A DNA stretch of 64,000 nt from Paralithodes platypus (GCA_032716605.1 CM064501.1:28134959-28198958); one strand, 5' to 3'; counted from the first letter of the stretch, positions 46,201 through 57,096 are shown. Notes: generated by a model from the sequence alone, not told the origin. A program made the numbers and translations.

Positions 46201-46518
46201 CTAATTATGATTCCGGGACTGATATTATGGTACAAGGAAGCTAGTGAGTAAGTCCATGGTTCCAAATTCGGATTCTACATAGTGAAAAATGTATGATTTG
46301 ACACCAAGATCATTCAAATAGGACAAGTCTTTGCGATTTTATTGCGAAATGCAATGTTTCTGTATATTCAATGGTGGCCATCTTGAAAAATGGCCGCCAT
46401 CTTGAATTTTTAGGTGGCCAACGGGTTTTATCAAAAGAGCAATCCCCAAGGAGTATGTGTGCCAATTTTGGTGCTTGTTTCCAGAAATGAACGATTATTC
46501 CAGTTATCTGCCCCACTA
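43228..46518 (+). mobile_element. Academ-like DNA transposon with ~310-bp terminal inverted repeats
   Basis: Termini TAGTGGAGCAGATAACTG (43228) and CAGTTATCTGCCCCACTA (to 46518) start inverted repeats that match for about 300 bp (to about 43530 and from about 46205), including ATGGCCGCCAT and AAACCCGTT. Flanking TTA at 43225-43227 and 46519-46521 is a 3-bp target duplication. With one TTA removed the host ORF1 reads through in frame. The single ORF inside resembles XPG/FEN1-type nucleases. 43540-44200 is non-coding with a 17-G run at 43672-43688. Academ is the superfamily known to me with an XPG-like nuclease, a Cys-rich finger and 3-4 bp duplications. Assignment is from memory of those traits. 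Confidence 0.7.
44207..46074 (+). pseudogene. XPG/FEN1-like nuclease transposase, Academ-like (one stop, one frameshift)
   Basis: Same frame from 44207 to 45976 with one TGA at 44624-44626. The first part is helical and acidic. The second has IIIDGAALVNSLPP (PIN/XPG-N-like strand with Asp, about 44878-44920), VTKEEDAVSN, CSHEEADTRIFVHA (acidic XPG-I-like motif, about 45271-45312), VKASDTDVVVIA (about 45347-45382), HAFTGCDVVSAFRGKGKKSAW (split: HAFTGCD at about 45525, then a helix-hairpin-like GKGKK) and HVKRAAYQAGCIWSQS. After a frameshift near 45970 the frame 45970-46074 encodes a tail with 11 Cys in 28 residues (GCKSECCGRCKCCCFG and on), ending in TAG. Relatives occur as large families in marine invertebrate genomes (recollection). 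Confidence 0.7.
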
Positions 46519-46521
46519 TTA

Positions 46522-46850
46522 GTCCCTCCCCCACTGCTCGTGCAAGAAGCCTGCTAACACGAACATTGCCAACCCCTCAGCCCCATTCTAACCACTCATC
46601 TCCCCGACCTGTACGCAGAGTCTCGCCACCACAGGTTTCCGGATTTACACCAGTGAGGAACGGTGCAAGGCCAACGCAGAAAAGGTCTCATCTACCAGTC
46701 ACAATGTCAAACAGATTTGAGATCTTGGTAGAGATGGAAGACGAACCCGAAGAGACCAGTCTCGTTGGGGATTCCATCCTACGAGGACAGGACGAAGAGC
46801 TCTGCCGCAGAGTCCCAAATCGACGAAAGAGATTTTGCATCCCAGGAACT

Positions 46851-46885
<35 letters not shown>

Positions 46886-47836
46886 CTATATTCCATCTAC
46901 TCCCTCTCGGGCATAGGCTGAGAGCCTGTACATTCCACCGCTCAACACGGTGAAGCCCGTGAGGTCTTGTTCCAGTCTGGGGAGTGAGACATGTGAAGCA
47001 TCCATCATGGCTCGAAGCAGCTCCATCTCTGAAGCGGCTGGTTGCTTCGCTCAAGTGCTTCACCGTCTCACCCTCCAGACTCAGACCCTCACTCTCAGAA
47101 TGCCACCTATTGAGCAGTGAACTCACTAGGCATTGTCCCCCTGTAACATATTTTGAATATGGGAATATTCATACAGTGTTATTTTAATCAGGGAACGATG
47201 AGGGTATTTTTTTGGCATTTCGGTGGGCTTTGTGGTAATGCACTGATACTAGGTACAGCACAAATTCAATCCCAATATTATCTTCCCATTGACATATCGG
47301 GATTTGAACCCGGGTCCATTGGATTACGAATCCAGTGGCATGACCACTCCACCACACCTCCCCTTTGAACGATATTGTGAACGATATTGTGGAAGCCTTC
47401 GAAGATACCACAAAGGATGCAAACGAAAATACCCTTTTTGTCATCCATGCTGGTTCAAATGACGTCATGCGCACCAGATCCGAAGAACTGATGGAGAAAT
47501 ATCGCAAGATGATCCAGCACTACAAAAACAAGTCAAGGAATATCATCATCTCAGGCATTCTCCCCAAGATTGATGCACCTGACAAATTCTACGACAAGGC
47601 CTTCAGCACAAACAGCCGACTAAAATCTTTGTGTCTGAAGGAAGAAGTTGAATTCATCAACCTCTGGGATAACTTCTATAACCAGCCTACTCTGTTCAGC
47701 ACGCATGGGTCGTCTCCTACACGAAGCAGTCCGCAGCCATGGATCAAAAATTGCCTTTCGAGATGAAGAAGCAGCAGCGACATAAATCATCCAACGCCAA
47801 GCAAAAAACAGAGGCAACCGAGGACCGAGGACAGCC
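46522..47836 (+). pseudogene. CR1-like ORF1, C-terminal SGNH/esterase-like part
   Basis: The frame continues from 43227 as SPSPTARARSLL through a basic, Pro-rich linker to MSNRFEILVEMEDEP and LVGDSILRGQDEELCRRV (block I with Ser, about 46762-46815), stopping at RFCIPG where the SINE begins. Behind the SINE (47365-) it continues NDIVEAFEDT, VIHAGSNDVMR (block with GSND, about 47443-47475), YRKMIQHYKNKSRNIIISGILPK and FINLWDNFYNQP. A frameshift near 47700 precedes the last block (HEAVRSHGSKIAF, stop about 47786). An SGNH-hydrolase-like domain in ORF1 is typical for CR1 elements. ORF2 starts about 50 bp later. Confidence 0.75.
46855..47361 (-). mobile_element. tRNA-Thr-like SINE (~510 bp) in CR1-like ORF1
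   Basis: Minus strand from about 47361: GGGAGGTGTGGTGGAGTGGT with an A-box (TGGTGGAGTGG), an anticodon-loop-like TTCGTAA (anticodon CGT, Thr) and the B-box GGTTCAAATCC (about 47292-47302). A body of about 400 bp and a poly(A) tail (the T run at 46855-46881 on plus) follow. A 12-bp direct repeat GAACGATATTGT stands twice at 47367-47390 next to the head. No convincing matching copy at the tail side, so the target duplication is unresolved. Confidence 0.7.
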
Positions 47837-50800
47837 ATGAACATAAATGTAGATCCGACCAGAACCAACATTTTTATTAACACCTTACGAGCGGCCTATG
47901 CGGTTTATTTATATGTACCGCCCAGCGGGGTGTTTTTAGCCAAAATAGGGCTGTTTACGTGATCATTTTCATGCCTAAATAAGACCCAGAACGTAAAACA
48001 AGTACCTATCCCTGAAAGGGCATAAACAGAGCTTTCGAATGACACCATAACGATCATTTTATGATGGCTAGTTTTCTTGCAATAACCCTGCAACGCGAGT
48101 GCAAAAAGCATGTAATTCGGTACTTTCCCCATATAATTCAGTATGTAGCGAGTGAGAGAGGGAGGAGGGAGCTGAGATTCGTGTCAGTAGGTTCGCCGCG
48201 GTGGTCTGGAGCAGTCATACGCTCGCTAGTCTCCTGCCACCACTTGTCTCTCTCTCTCAGCAACATTACGTGCTGAAATTGCCACTCGACCTATGTCGAG
48301 CGCCGCCACATAGTCCAGCTTTATTTAACTCGACTTATGTGGTGAGCCGCTGATTAAGGGTTAAGGAGCATTCCGTGAATTCTAAAATCACAAATTTAAA
48401 GGTTTTCTATGCAAATGCTCGTAGCATACACAATCAATTTTCAGATTTAGAGGCACTAGTGTTTACAGAAAATTAAGATGTTATTGGCATAACAGAATCT
48501 TAGCTCAATACAGAAGACAGAGACTTTTTAGCAGAGTATTCACTTCCCGGTTATGTAACGTTTGAGAAAAGCCGAATAAATAAAAATGGAGGTGGCGTTT
48601 TACTTCTTATTAAAGAAAGTCTTAACCAGACCCTCTTGTCAAAACCTCAAATTGTGAACGTCGACACATCCTTTGTGCTAATAAAGTATACTAAAGGTAC
48701 ATCAATAATACTTGCACTAATATACAGACCTCCAGCTCAATCAGTGCAAACTGACCGAGACATTTATGAGCAAATTGCAGACTTAAGTAACTCGCAAGAT
48801 ACCATATTTTTTGGCGACTTCAATTTAGCTGTGACCAAGTGGGAAGATAGTATTACTTCACACTCTGGACAAGATCTGTATGCACACTTGCAAGAGAGTT
48901 CGCTATATCAATTTGTTAGATCCCCAACCCGTGGAAATAATGTCCTTGACCTTGTGCTTTCAACAAAAGAAGAATTGATAGAGAATTTGAATGTTGGTGA
49001 TGAATTCAGGAACAGCGAGCATCATACGATAACTTACAATTTCAAGTTTACTCGTAACGAACCAAATAGCAGCATCGAGAAAGTCCCTAATTTCAAGCAA
49101 GCAAACTTTTGTAAACTTAGAGCAATGTTTAAAGAAACTGACTGGAGCTTTCTAATTAACAATGACGACATAAATACATCTTGGGAATCATTCGCAAACA
49201 GTTACCTAAAAGCAGTGCAAGACTGCATAACATCGAAAATATGGCGTACAGGCCATAATGATAAGCCTAAATGGTGGAATAAAGATATTTCAAACTGTCT
49301 GCTTGCTAAAAAGTTTGCTAATGATAGATTAAAATCCTTACAAAATGACGAAGAACGGGTGAAATTTGTAGAACTACAACGCAAAGCCAAAAAGTTAATT
49401 AATTAAAGTAAAAAGACCCTCGAGTTACATGTTGCGAATCAAAGTAAAACAAACCCAAAATAATTCTATAGTTATATCAGAAAAAAGAGAGTAGTTATTT
49501 CAACTGTTGGACCATTAGTCGATGAAAATGGAGAATATACCAAATACGAAGTACAAATGAGTAATGCCCTCAATACCTTCTTTGCATCAGTTTTTACAAC
49601 AGAAGACCTCATTGATATCCCGACAGAATCGCTGATTCAGACAGATAATTCTGATGTTTTAAGAGATATCACCATTACAGAGAGAGAAGTATTGAAATGT
49701 TTAGATAAGCTCAAGGTAAATAAAACGCCCGGACCTGATACAATCTCACCTAGAGTTCTAAAGGAAGCTAAGGATGAGCTCTCCAAACCACTGACATTGC
49801 TATTCAATAAATCCCTGCAGTCTGGAACTATGCCTGATCAGTGGAAGCTAGCTAACGTAACACCGATTTTTAAAAAAGGCAGCAAATCCCTACCCAGTAA
49901 CTATCGTCCAATTAGCTTAACCTCTGTTGTATGTAATATGCTAGAAATGCTCATAAGAGACAGACTCGTAAATCACTTAGAGGAAAATAACATACTTAAA
50001 AATACTCAACATGGCTTTCGTAACAAACGTTCCTGCTTAACAAACCTCTTAGACTTATTCCACGATATCCTCAACCTCTATGATGAGAGTAAAGCTGTAG
50101 ATATTATATACCTTGATTTTCAAAAGGCCTTTGATAAAGTTCCTCACAAACGTTTACTGCTAAAACTAAAAGCGCATGGATTACAAGATGGTGTGTTGAA
50201 ATGGATAGAAAATTGGCTCCGCGACAGAAAGCAAAGAGTAGTCATAAACGGTAAGGCATCTAAATGGACCAATGTAAGTAGCGGGGTACCCCAGGGATCG
50301 TTACTATGACAAATTCTCTTTCTAATTTACATCAGCGACATAGATGAGGGTCTCACCTGTACAATCTCAAAGTTTGCTGACGATACAAAAATTGCAAATA
50401 GCGTACTCTCAAAAGAACAAGTTGACGATATGCAACACAATCTAGATAAGTTGTCATGTTGGGCCCAAATTTGGCAAATGAGTTTCAATGCGGACAAAGG
50501 TAAAGTACTACATATTGGATACCGTAATGAGAAAGCAAACTATTCGATGAATGGCACTCAGCTTAAGACTGTAGACAGAGAAACCGATCTGGGAGTAACA
50601 ATATCAAGTAACCTAAAACCGAGTCAACAATGTTCAGAAGTCGTTAAGAAGGCAAACAAAATAATTGGCTTTATAGGCAGATCATTTGAGCATAAATCCA
50701 AAGAAATTATTCTAACTCTTTACAATTCCTGGTTCCGCCCTCTTCTGGAATACTGCATTCAATCCTGGTGGCCTTATTACCAAAAAGATATAGACAAGCT

Positions 50801-51199
50801 AGAACAAGTACAACGTAGAGTTACCAAAATGATACCTAGCCTAAAGAACAAATCATACAAGGAGCGTCTTAGATAATTAAATGTATTTCCTTTAACCCAG
50901 CGCAGATTAAGTGGCGACTTAATTCAAGTGTTCAAAATCATCAAAGGCATCGACAATATGAACTGTAGTAAGTACTTTACTATCGACCAATCTAATTACA
51001 CGCGGGGAAACGGTTGCAAAATTATTGGTAAATCTTTTAACTCACACGAATCTAAGAATTTCTTCTTCAATCGAGTTGTCAACTTGTGGAATGGGCTTCC
51101 CCGAGACGTTATTGACTACAGCACCGTTGATTCTTTTAAACTTCGCCTAGACAAATATCAGGCATCAAACCCACGACTGACTGCGTTTGTAAATGAATA
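47837..51199 (+). pseudogene. CR1-like ORF2 endonuclease-RT: one frame, six stops, no frameshift
   Basis: ATG at 47837, MITE in the ATT-AAG codons (47877), then the same frame to TAA at 51198-51200. Endonuclease: FYANARSIHNQ (about 48405), VIGITES, LALIYRPPAQS, FFGDFNLAVTKWE (about 48810-48845), SEHHTITY. RT: NYRPISLTSVVCNMLE, YLDFQKAFDKVPHKRL (motif A, about 50110-50155), SGVPQGSLL (motif B), SKFADDTKIA (motif C, FADD, about 50371-50400), and C-terminus FFFNRVVNLWNGLPRDVID. Stops at 48474, 48501, 49404, 49461, 50307 and 50874 are all explicable by single substitutions. No indel in about 2.9 kb is unusual among the elements of this window and points to a young copy. Confidence 0.85.
47877..48364 (-). 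mobile_element. TTAA MITE family M, inside CR1-like ORF2
   Basis: TTAA 47877-47880 and 48361-48364; 488 bp. Almost identical to the copies at 39925 and 57097. With the insert and one TTAA removed, the ORF2 frame passes through ATT-AAG-GAG without change. Confidence 0.9.
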
Positions 51200-51465
51200 A
51201 CTTTAGTTACTAACCCATCTGTCCCTCAGTTACTAACCCATCTGTCCCCTACTATCTTCCTAATCCTGCCACGGACATTAGTTCCAGGGCAGTAGTTCCC
51301 TCTCCAATGTTCCCTTACCCACTATAAACCACTTTTTGGACACTTGATCCTCAGTGTTTTGGAGGACAAGCAGCCTAGAAGGGTCACTAGACCTGCTGTT
51401 GCTTGATTTCCTTTGTACTCCTTTGTATTCCTTTGTACCCGTACCCATGTGTTGTATGGATGATA

Positions 51466-51720
51466 ATGGTGGTTAGTCTGAGGAGTGAGCAGTAGAAATA
51501 GTAATACAGGAAAATTCTGGAAAGTTCAGGTTAGTAAGGAACTGTAGGAACACTCTTACTAAATGGGTTAAAAGACACAATGTAACACAGGCAATAGAAA
51601 AGAAAGTGTTGATCCTCTGCTATATACATTTTTTGTGAAATTGTTGCTTGCAATAATACTATTTACTGTAGGCCTTCCACATTTCTACTTCTATGTGAGA
51701 AAGTAGAATTAAAGGAAGTA
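51466..51720 (-). repeat. Dispersed repeat also present at about 62050-62285
   Basis: The reverse complement of 51470-51545 (CCTTACTAACCTGAACTTTCC ... CTGCTCACTCCTCAG) matches 62212-62285 on plus with few changes; similarity continues more weakly. No ORF. Family unknown; the plus copy lies in the leader of the second Gypsy element. Confidence 0.5.
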
Positions 51721-51724
51721 AATA

Positions 51725-52130
51725 TATGTGAATAGTTGAGTGAACACGTGGTCATTTGGAGTAAGGGGTTGGGCGCAAGCTGGACTAGATAATAGTCCAT
51801 CAGGCGCCTGGCCCGGGGAGACGATTAATATGAAGGGTGCGCCTGGAAGTGTGGTGGGAGGGCTTGTGGCTTTGGCTCCGCTGCATGTCTGCCTGCCGAG
51901 ATCGGAACTTCTCCGGGTGGTCGAGGGCCGGGGGAGTGCTGGAGCGACCTTGGTGACCCTGGTCTCTGGGTCTTCTCCTGGGTGAACTGGATGTGTGTGC
52001 ATTGGTGCTTTTTATCTGTGTTTATTTGTTGTTTTATGTTCTTTTTGTGTTTTCCCTGTTCTTGCTCTGTCTTGGGTCGGCTACCCCCAAATTGGGGATT
52101 GGGCCTGAGCATATAGATAGATAGAAATAT
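51725..52130 (+). repeat. ATAG-tailed retroelement 3' end, candidate
   Basis: G/C-rich segment (51740-51985) followed by T-rich sequence, the block GGTCGGCTACCCCCAAATTGG and a short (ATAG)n tail at 52115-52127. A tail of this kind is also on the RTE-like element at 15740, so an RTE 3' end or an RTE-driven SINE is plausible. No clear protein. Confidence 0.35.
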
Positions 52131-52529
52131 ATAAGTTTCTTAGTGCATAATAAAGTTCTTGAAGCAATACTTGAATTTACTAAGTCGAAATAGAGTTAGG
52201 CGGTATCCCACTGTGCTAATTGCCGATGGCGAACGCCCTGCGACAGTGGTTTTTTTCTATGTCCGTTAATTCGCGGTGAATAGGGCGTTTTCATAAGCGA
52301 TGAAGTTGAAAATGGCGAATGTTGTCGATTGCAGTGCGACAGAAGTACGGTCACAGTGCGATTATGGCGACTATTAAGGCGATAATGACGAATGATGTGC
52401 GACAATTGATGGCGAATCAGGTGGAATGTGGCGTTCGATGATGGCGACAGTAGCGATTGCAGGTCGATTGTCCTTCGAATGTTGGACGATGTGATGCGAA
52501 ACACCGCAGAGGTTGTATGAATATGGCGA

Positions 52530-52795
52530 ATGCCATTTGTGTGTGTGAGTGTGTGCGCATGTATGCGTGTTGTAGTGTGTGTGTTTATGTGTGTGAAAAG
52601 GCGAAATGTGGAAAAACTGGACATTCTGTGTGTGTGTGTTGTAGAGTGTGTGTGCATGTATGTGTGCTGTAGTGAGAGAGTGTGTGTCTGTGTGTGTGAA
52701 AAGGCGAAATGTGGAAAAGCCGGACATTCTGTGTGTGTGTGAAGAGACAAACTGTGGAAATGCTGGAGATTCTGTGTGTGTGTATCTATGGATCA
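52530..52795 (+). repeat. (GT)n minisatellite with AAAAGGCGAAATGTGG units
   Basis: Three units, each GT-rich plus GAAAAGGCGAAATGTGGAAA and ctggacattctg (about 52587, 52693, 52739). The third is shorter and diverged. Open frames across it are repeat artefacts. Confidence 0.7.
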
Positions 52796-52869
52796 ATGTG
52801 TACAAGCATTACCCCGGAATATCTGAACAATACTTGGGAGAACAACAATAATACACTGACGAATTATTC

Positions 52870-53089
52870 TGAACAATTAACAGTCCCATAGAGAACATAA
52901 ATTTGTTTAGGCCTATAAAATTATCATTCGAAGTTCATAATCTCGTTTACATACTGTAATACGATCTATTACAAAAACATATGCCCTCGAATCAAAATGT
53001 AAATATAATTGTGTGGGTATGTCTGAGTGTCTGTGCATCTATGGAATAGGTGTATTCCCACTCAAGATACAATAATGGATTTATTTTTT
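52870..53089. other. Unassigned interior of the TIR element
   Basis: A/T-rich, no gene or repeat recognised. Confidence 0.35.
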
Positions 53090-53274
53090 GTTTCCTTGCA
53101 ATTATAAGACTATTGTATTCAGATTAGGAAGTGTATAAACTTATGGAGGTCAGAGGGTTAATTGAGATACTCTTTACCCTTCTAGTTACCACAGATCATT
53201 CCTAAGTTGGATAAAATCGTCTAAAGGTAGTCAGAATATACGGCCTAAATGCGTCCTAATCTTCAAAGGGTTAA
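53090..53274. mobile_element. Palindromic MITE family P, left-truncated
   Basis: Contains ATTGTATTCAGATTAGGAAG, AGGTCAGAGGGTTAATTGAG and GATAAAATCGTCTAAAGGTAG and ends CTTCAAAGGGTTAA with TTAA 53271-53274, as in the copy at 10026. The outer part of the left arm is missing. Confidence 0.55.
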
Positions 53275-53460
53275 ATAGAAGTAACTATTGAATTAACGAA
53301 TTCACTATTATGATAGTTTGTTTCCTCTAATTCGAGTTATCATTTGTCGATTTAAGGGGATATTTCCACTTGAAGGATTTTATTCTAAACTCCTTTTTCC
53401 GTCATGTTTAGCACCATTCCTTTTGAAATGTTAAGATATTCGCCCCATTCGAACGTTCCC

Positions 53461-53954
53461 TTAACACTCCACAAGCGGGTAGGTTGGTAACTTCTACTAC
53501 CTGCCAAGCGGGTGGTTTTACCCTAAATGAGCTTATTTCTGTGCTCTTTTCCATGCATAAACAAGAGCCAGAGCGTAATACAAGTATGTATCCGTGAACG
53601 GGCGATAATTGAGCTTTCCAATGACACCAGAACCATTCTTCTACGACCACTGGTTCTCTTGCAACGATCGTGCAACACGAAGGAAAAATCGCTAAAGTAC
53701 GGTAATTTCCTTACATAATTCCCTGTCTAGCGAAGTAGTGAGTGTGGGTGTGTGTGGAGGTGGGCCCAGTGCCGGCGCGGGAGCCGTGCCGAACGGTCAG
53801 AGTCAACCTACGCAGCTACGCTCCTCCCACCCCTCGGACTCTCTCTCAGAGCCAATTATGTGCTCAAAATTGCTACCGACTTAAGGCGGTCCCCGCCACA
53901 TTGTCCTTTATTCTCTAGACCGCCTTAAGTCGGGCCCCGCCAATAAGGGGTTAA
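53461..53954 (-). mobile_element. TTAA MITE, diverged member of family M
   Basis: TTAA 53461-53464 and 53951-53954. Shares the block CATAAACAAGAGCCAGAGCG and TCTTGCAACGATCGTGCAAC with the copy at 7133 and more weakly with 24486. The outer end carries CGACTTAAGGCGGTCCCCGC twice. Nested in the 52.2-55.1 kb element. Confidence 0.7.
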
Positions 53955-54600
53955 ATACAGCTTAGACAGGGCCTTTTGAAATAACTATGCCTCACATACA
54001 CACTCGACATAGCCACACAACAATAACACACACAACACTTGTTTCGGTAATGGTTCCGGTACACTGACTTTTAATTTGAACGTATACTTGTGTTATATAA
54101 GTTTATTATGAAATATTATGAAGAATTAATTAGGTAAGTATACATAACTTACTGTTATGTATAATTTTGTATATAGTACTTATGATTAAATTATCGTATT
54201 TCGGCGATTTTGGTCACTCGGATAATCAGCTGATGAATCTCTGCGCTCCAAATTCACTTGCATTGAAATTATATTCTTTGTACAAGACCACCCATGGTTT
54301 TGGAGGGTTTATTTTAGGCTTAGAAATGTTTCTTTATTCGCCGGTATATACGGTATACTCAGTTTCATTTCATCTGATGGTATTGAATCTCTAATTTCCC
54401 GATACTTAATGGAAAATATGAAACCATGTCTCTGCATCATATTTAGTCCAAGTTTACATAATAAGCACCACATTTCACTATAAAATCTGCAAAATAACTG
54501 AGAAATCCTGATGGGAACTTTGCATTTTTTTATCGTCAGTTGAAAAGAAACAGAGTATAGTGAGACACACATCAACAGTCACATAAAAAACCCACCTATC
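53955..54600. other. Unassigned interior of the TIR element
   Basis: No gene or repeat recognised beyond short A/T-rich tracts. Confidence 0.35.
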
Positions 54601-55065
54601 GCCTCAGTTCGCCACATATCGCATGTCATTCGTATGGCATTGGCAATAATTCGTCGACAAAGTCGCTGCATTTGAGCTACTGTCGTAGGGTTATCGTCCT
54701 ATTCGCTCAAAAAGCAGCGTTGCCAATAATTGGAATTTGTAAATTGGCGAATAAGGGCGAATCAGACGACAAAGGTACGAATTATGCGACTCGTGCGAGC
54801 CAAGGCGAATGCCGTGAGACACTAGGACGACATTCGCCGACATTTTGAATTCGCCACCATTTTGTAAGCATGCTAAAAAATAACGACGATTCTGGGTGAA
54901 TATAGGTGAGCAGGGGCGACGCTAGGGCGAATGCTGTGCGATTTCCGCGACATTTGGAGAATATTCGAGCAAATATGGGGAACTTTGAAAAATACACAAA
55001 ATAATCCTGTCGCCGCCTGTCACAGGGCGTTCGCCATCGGCAATTCGCACAGTGGGATACCGCCT

Positions 55066-56854
55066 TTAAGATGTACGTTAAGTCACACATTATCACCTTG
55101 GCTGCGGCTATATTTGCACTATTTAAGGCATATTCAGGCACTCCTGAATTATTAATCAAGCTTCTGCGTTAAATGAACTGTATTCTGCCAAAAACTAGGC
55201 GAAAATAGCTTCAAAATGAGACCAGAACGAGCTTCGTAGGTGGCGGGGTTCACCCGCAGCGTTGCCATAGACATTCGGGAAAACTCGCTAATTACTAGCT
55301 CTCGCTCGCTCGGCAACACTGTTGTGAGACACCCGCGTGAGACACAGTCTCCCTCAGTGAGCGGTTGGCTGCTCTGAGGGTCGGAGGTGGGTCCCTCACG
55401 CTCCCGCCCACTGACACTTGATTTCTACGGCTTTTACAAGCTATTAGAGCCTGGAAATTGCTGTAAATTGCCTATGCGTTCCTGAACGTCACCCGCATGA
55501 AAAGGGTTAAAATTCGTGAAGTAAATAAGTAGGAAGGATTTGCTAAGAAAAATTAAAATACACTGGTCATTGCTTGCTGTATTGTAAGTTTACTAGTACT
55601 AATTTACTAGTGTTATTATGTGTAATGTAGTGTAGTACCAACCTATTACAAGTAGCTGGTACTTTAGTTGCATACGGCTTGTAGGTCGTACCAGCTGCTT
55701 GAATGAAGATTGGTGTGATGAATCCGTGGACTTCCTTGCTCATTCCTCTTCGTCACGGATAGTGGTGACGTCACCTCCACGTCAAGCCCCTTGATTATGT
55801 CACGGTTCTCGCGGTTGGAGAAGCGGGTGAGTGTGGAGGGCAGGGGAAGGGGTGACGGGTGAGCGCGGGTGGGTGATAAGGGTGAGTCGCCCATAACTGC
55901 TTGGGCCCAGGGAGCGAGATTTGTGGCGTCACCTAAAATTGTTGTGGTTACTGATGTTGTGACCACTCTACCACTTCGCTCTGATTTCTCTATATATTTT
56001 CTTCATTCACTGATATTTTCTTTTCTTTTTCAAATAGCTCTATAAATGTTTGTTGCTTCTAGTTGCTTTAATATTCTTTCGGTTTAATGTTATTTTAATA
56101 CCACGAATGTTGTTGATATATTTGAAGATAAATAATGAATCTATATGCTCTAAAGATCATAAGAAAATTTGTTTTAACCCTCGGCAAAACCTAATAAAAA
56201 AGTATGGTACTAAAATGTCTTTTTCGTAACAAGGTTGTCAACACAGTACTTTCAGTCATCGATAGCTCTAAAGATCATATGAAAATGTGTTAAACCCTCG
56301 GAAAAACCTATTAATTATAAAAGTATGGTACTAACATTTTATTTTCGTAACAAGGTTGTCAATACGGTACTTTCCTGTTATCAATGTACAATCAAGCTGA
56401 AGATTGCAGAGTAAACACCATAGACTTCATCGACTTTTCTTTCTCCTTCGTATAATCGACAGCCAATTTTTTTATTTTTTTATTAAGGGATTAGTACTCA
56501 ACCAGCAGGGGTGTGGGGGCGGCAGCCCCCACCCATAATACTAGGTTAGGTTAGGTAAGGTTGTTAGGTTAGGCTAATATCTTTTCAAATCACTATCGGA
56601 GAGCGTGTCTCAACATCGATCGATCGATAGGCCTAATGGGGAAAATAGGTTTTCCCGAGATTTCTAATTAATTACAAACACTATATATTGATGCAAATTA
56701 CCAATTTTGTTTATAAAAAAGACTCGGAAAATTCGTGGTATTAAAATAACATTTTTCCATTCTTTCTTTAGTGCTTATCTAAGTTGCTCTTTGGAGGTCT
56801 GTCTATTGTGTTTTCTTTTAGGGAAACACAAATCCCACCTCTGCCACCACTTTA
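55066..56854. other. Unassigned; possible MITE end and TTAGG-type run
   Basis: A MITE-like right end (CATGAAAAGGGTTAA, to about 55508) is visible but its left end is not. 56150-56370 holds two copies of a ~115-bp direct repeat (GCTCTAAAGATCATAAGAAAA ... CGTAACAAGGTTGTCAA, starting about 56148 and 56268). 56553-56577 has GGTTAGGTTAGGTAAGG, a TTAGG-type run. An open frame at 55966-55664 (minus) shows no domain. Confidence 0.45.
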
Positions 56855-57096
56855 TGTATCGGAGATTTTATTGCTTAACTGTTTGTTTGCTCTTTCTTAC
56901 CTCAGAGATATTTCCTTCGTTATATTTGTAGATTCAGCTGGTTCACTGGAAACATGTTTATAAGAAAAGTGAATAAGAAGCAAAACACTGTTGGCTTTTA
57001 TATAGTTTTTATTACCAATGAAATATAACTATGTAGCGTGGCTTTAATATTTGTAATGTCTGTAGAGGTACTGTATCTGCCCGACTGGGAAGTACC

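Larger units (their letters stand above)
42796..51465 (+). mobile_element. CR1-like non-LTR retrotransposon, nearly complete, three nested insertions
   Basis: ORF1 (zinc finger, coiled coil, SGNH-esterase-like domain) and ORF2 (endonuclease, RT) are both present. The element ends in a short repeated TTCCTTTGTA-type 3' tail (about 51400-51440), as in the CR1/L2/Rex1 group. It is interrupted by an Academ-like DNA transposon (43228-46518), a SINE (46855-47361) and a MITE (47877-48364). Excising the DNA transposon and the MITE keeps the reading frame at both junctions, so element order and boundaries are secure. Confidence 0.85.
52198..55065. mobile_element. 2.87-kb non-autonomous DNA element with ~50-bp TIRs
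   Basis: Left end AGGCGGTATCCCACTGTGCT... and right end ...GCACAGTGGGATACCGCCT are inverted repeats matching for about 50 bp (AATTGCCGATGGCGAACGCC shared). Subterminal regions on both sides are full of GGCGAAT/ATTCGCC and TCGCAC units (52300-52470 and 54600-55000). No transposase ORF. Flanks are GAGTT and TTAAG, so the duplication is unclear (TTA or TTAA-like). It carries a minisatellite and two MITEs inside. Superfamily not assigned. Confidence 0.6.

Noticed and set aside
47290..47365. Genuine tRNA-Thr gene
   Set aside because: It is the head of a longer poly(A)-tailed unit inside an ORF1; SINE is the better explanation.
52196..52805. Open frames rich in His/Thr/Tyr or Cys/Val across 52.2-52.9 kb
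   Set aside because: Produced by (GT)n repeats; no protein.
56553..56577. Interstitial telomere (TTAGG)n
   Set aside because: Only two or three imperfect units, and a similar string at 12902 suggests a dispersed repeat rather than telomere DNA.
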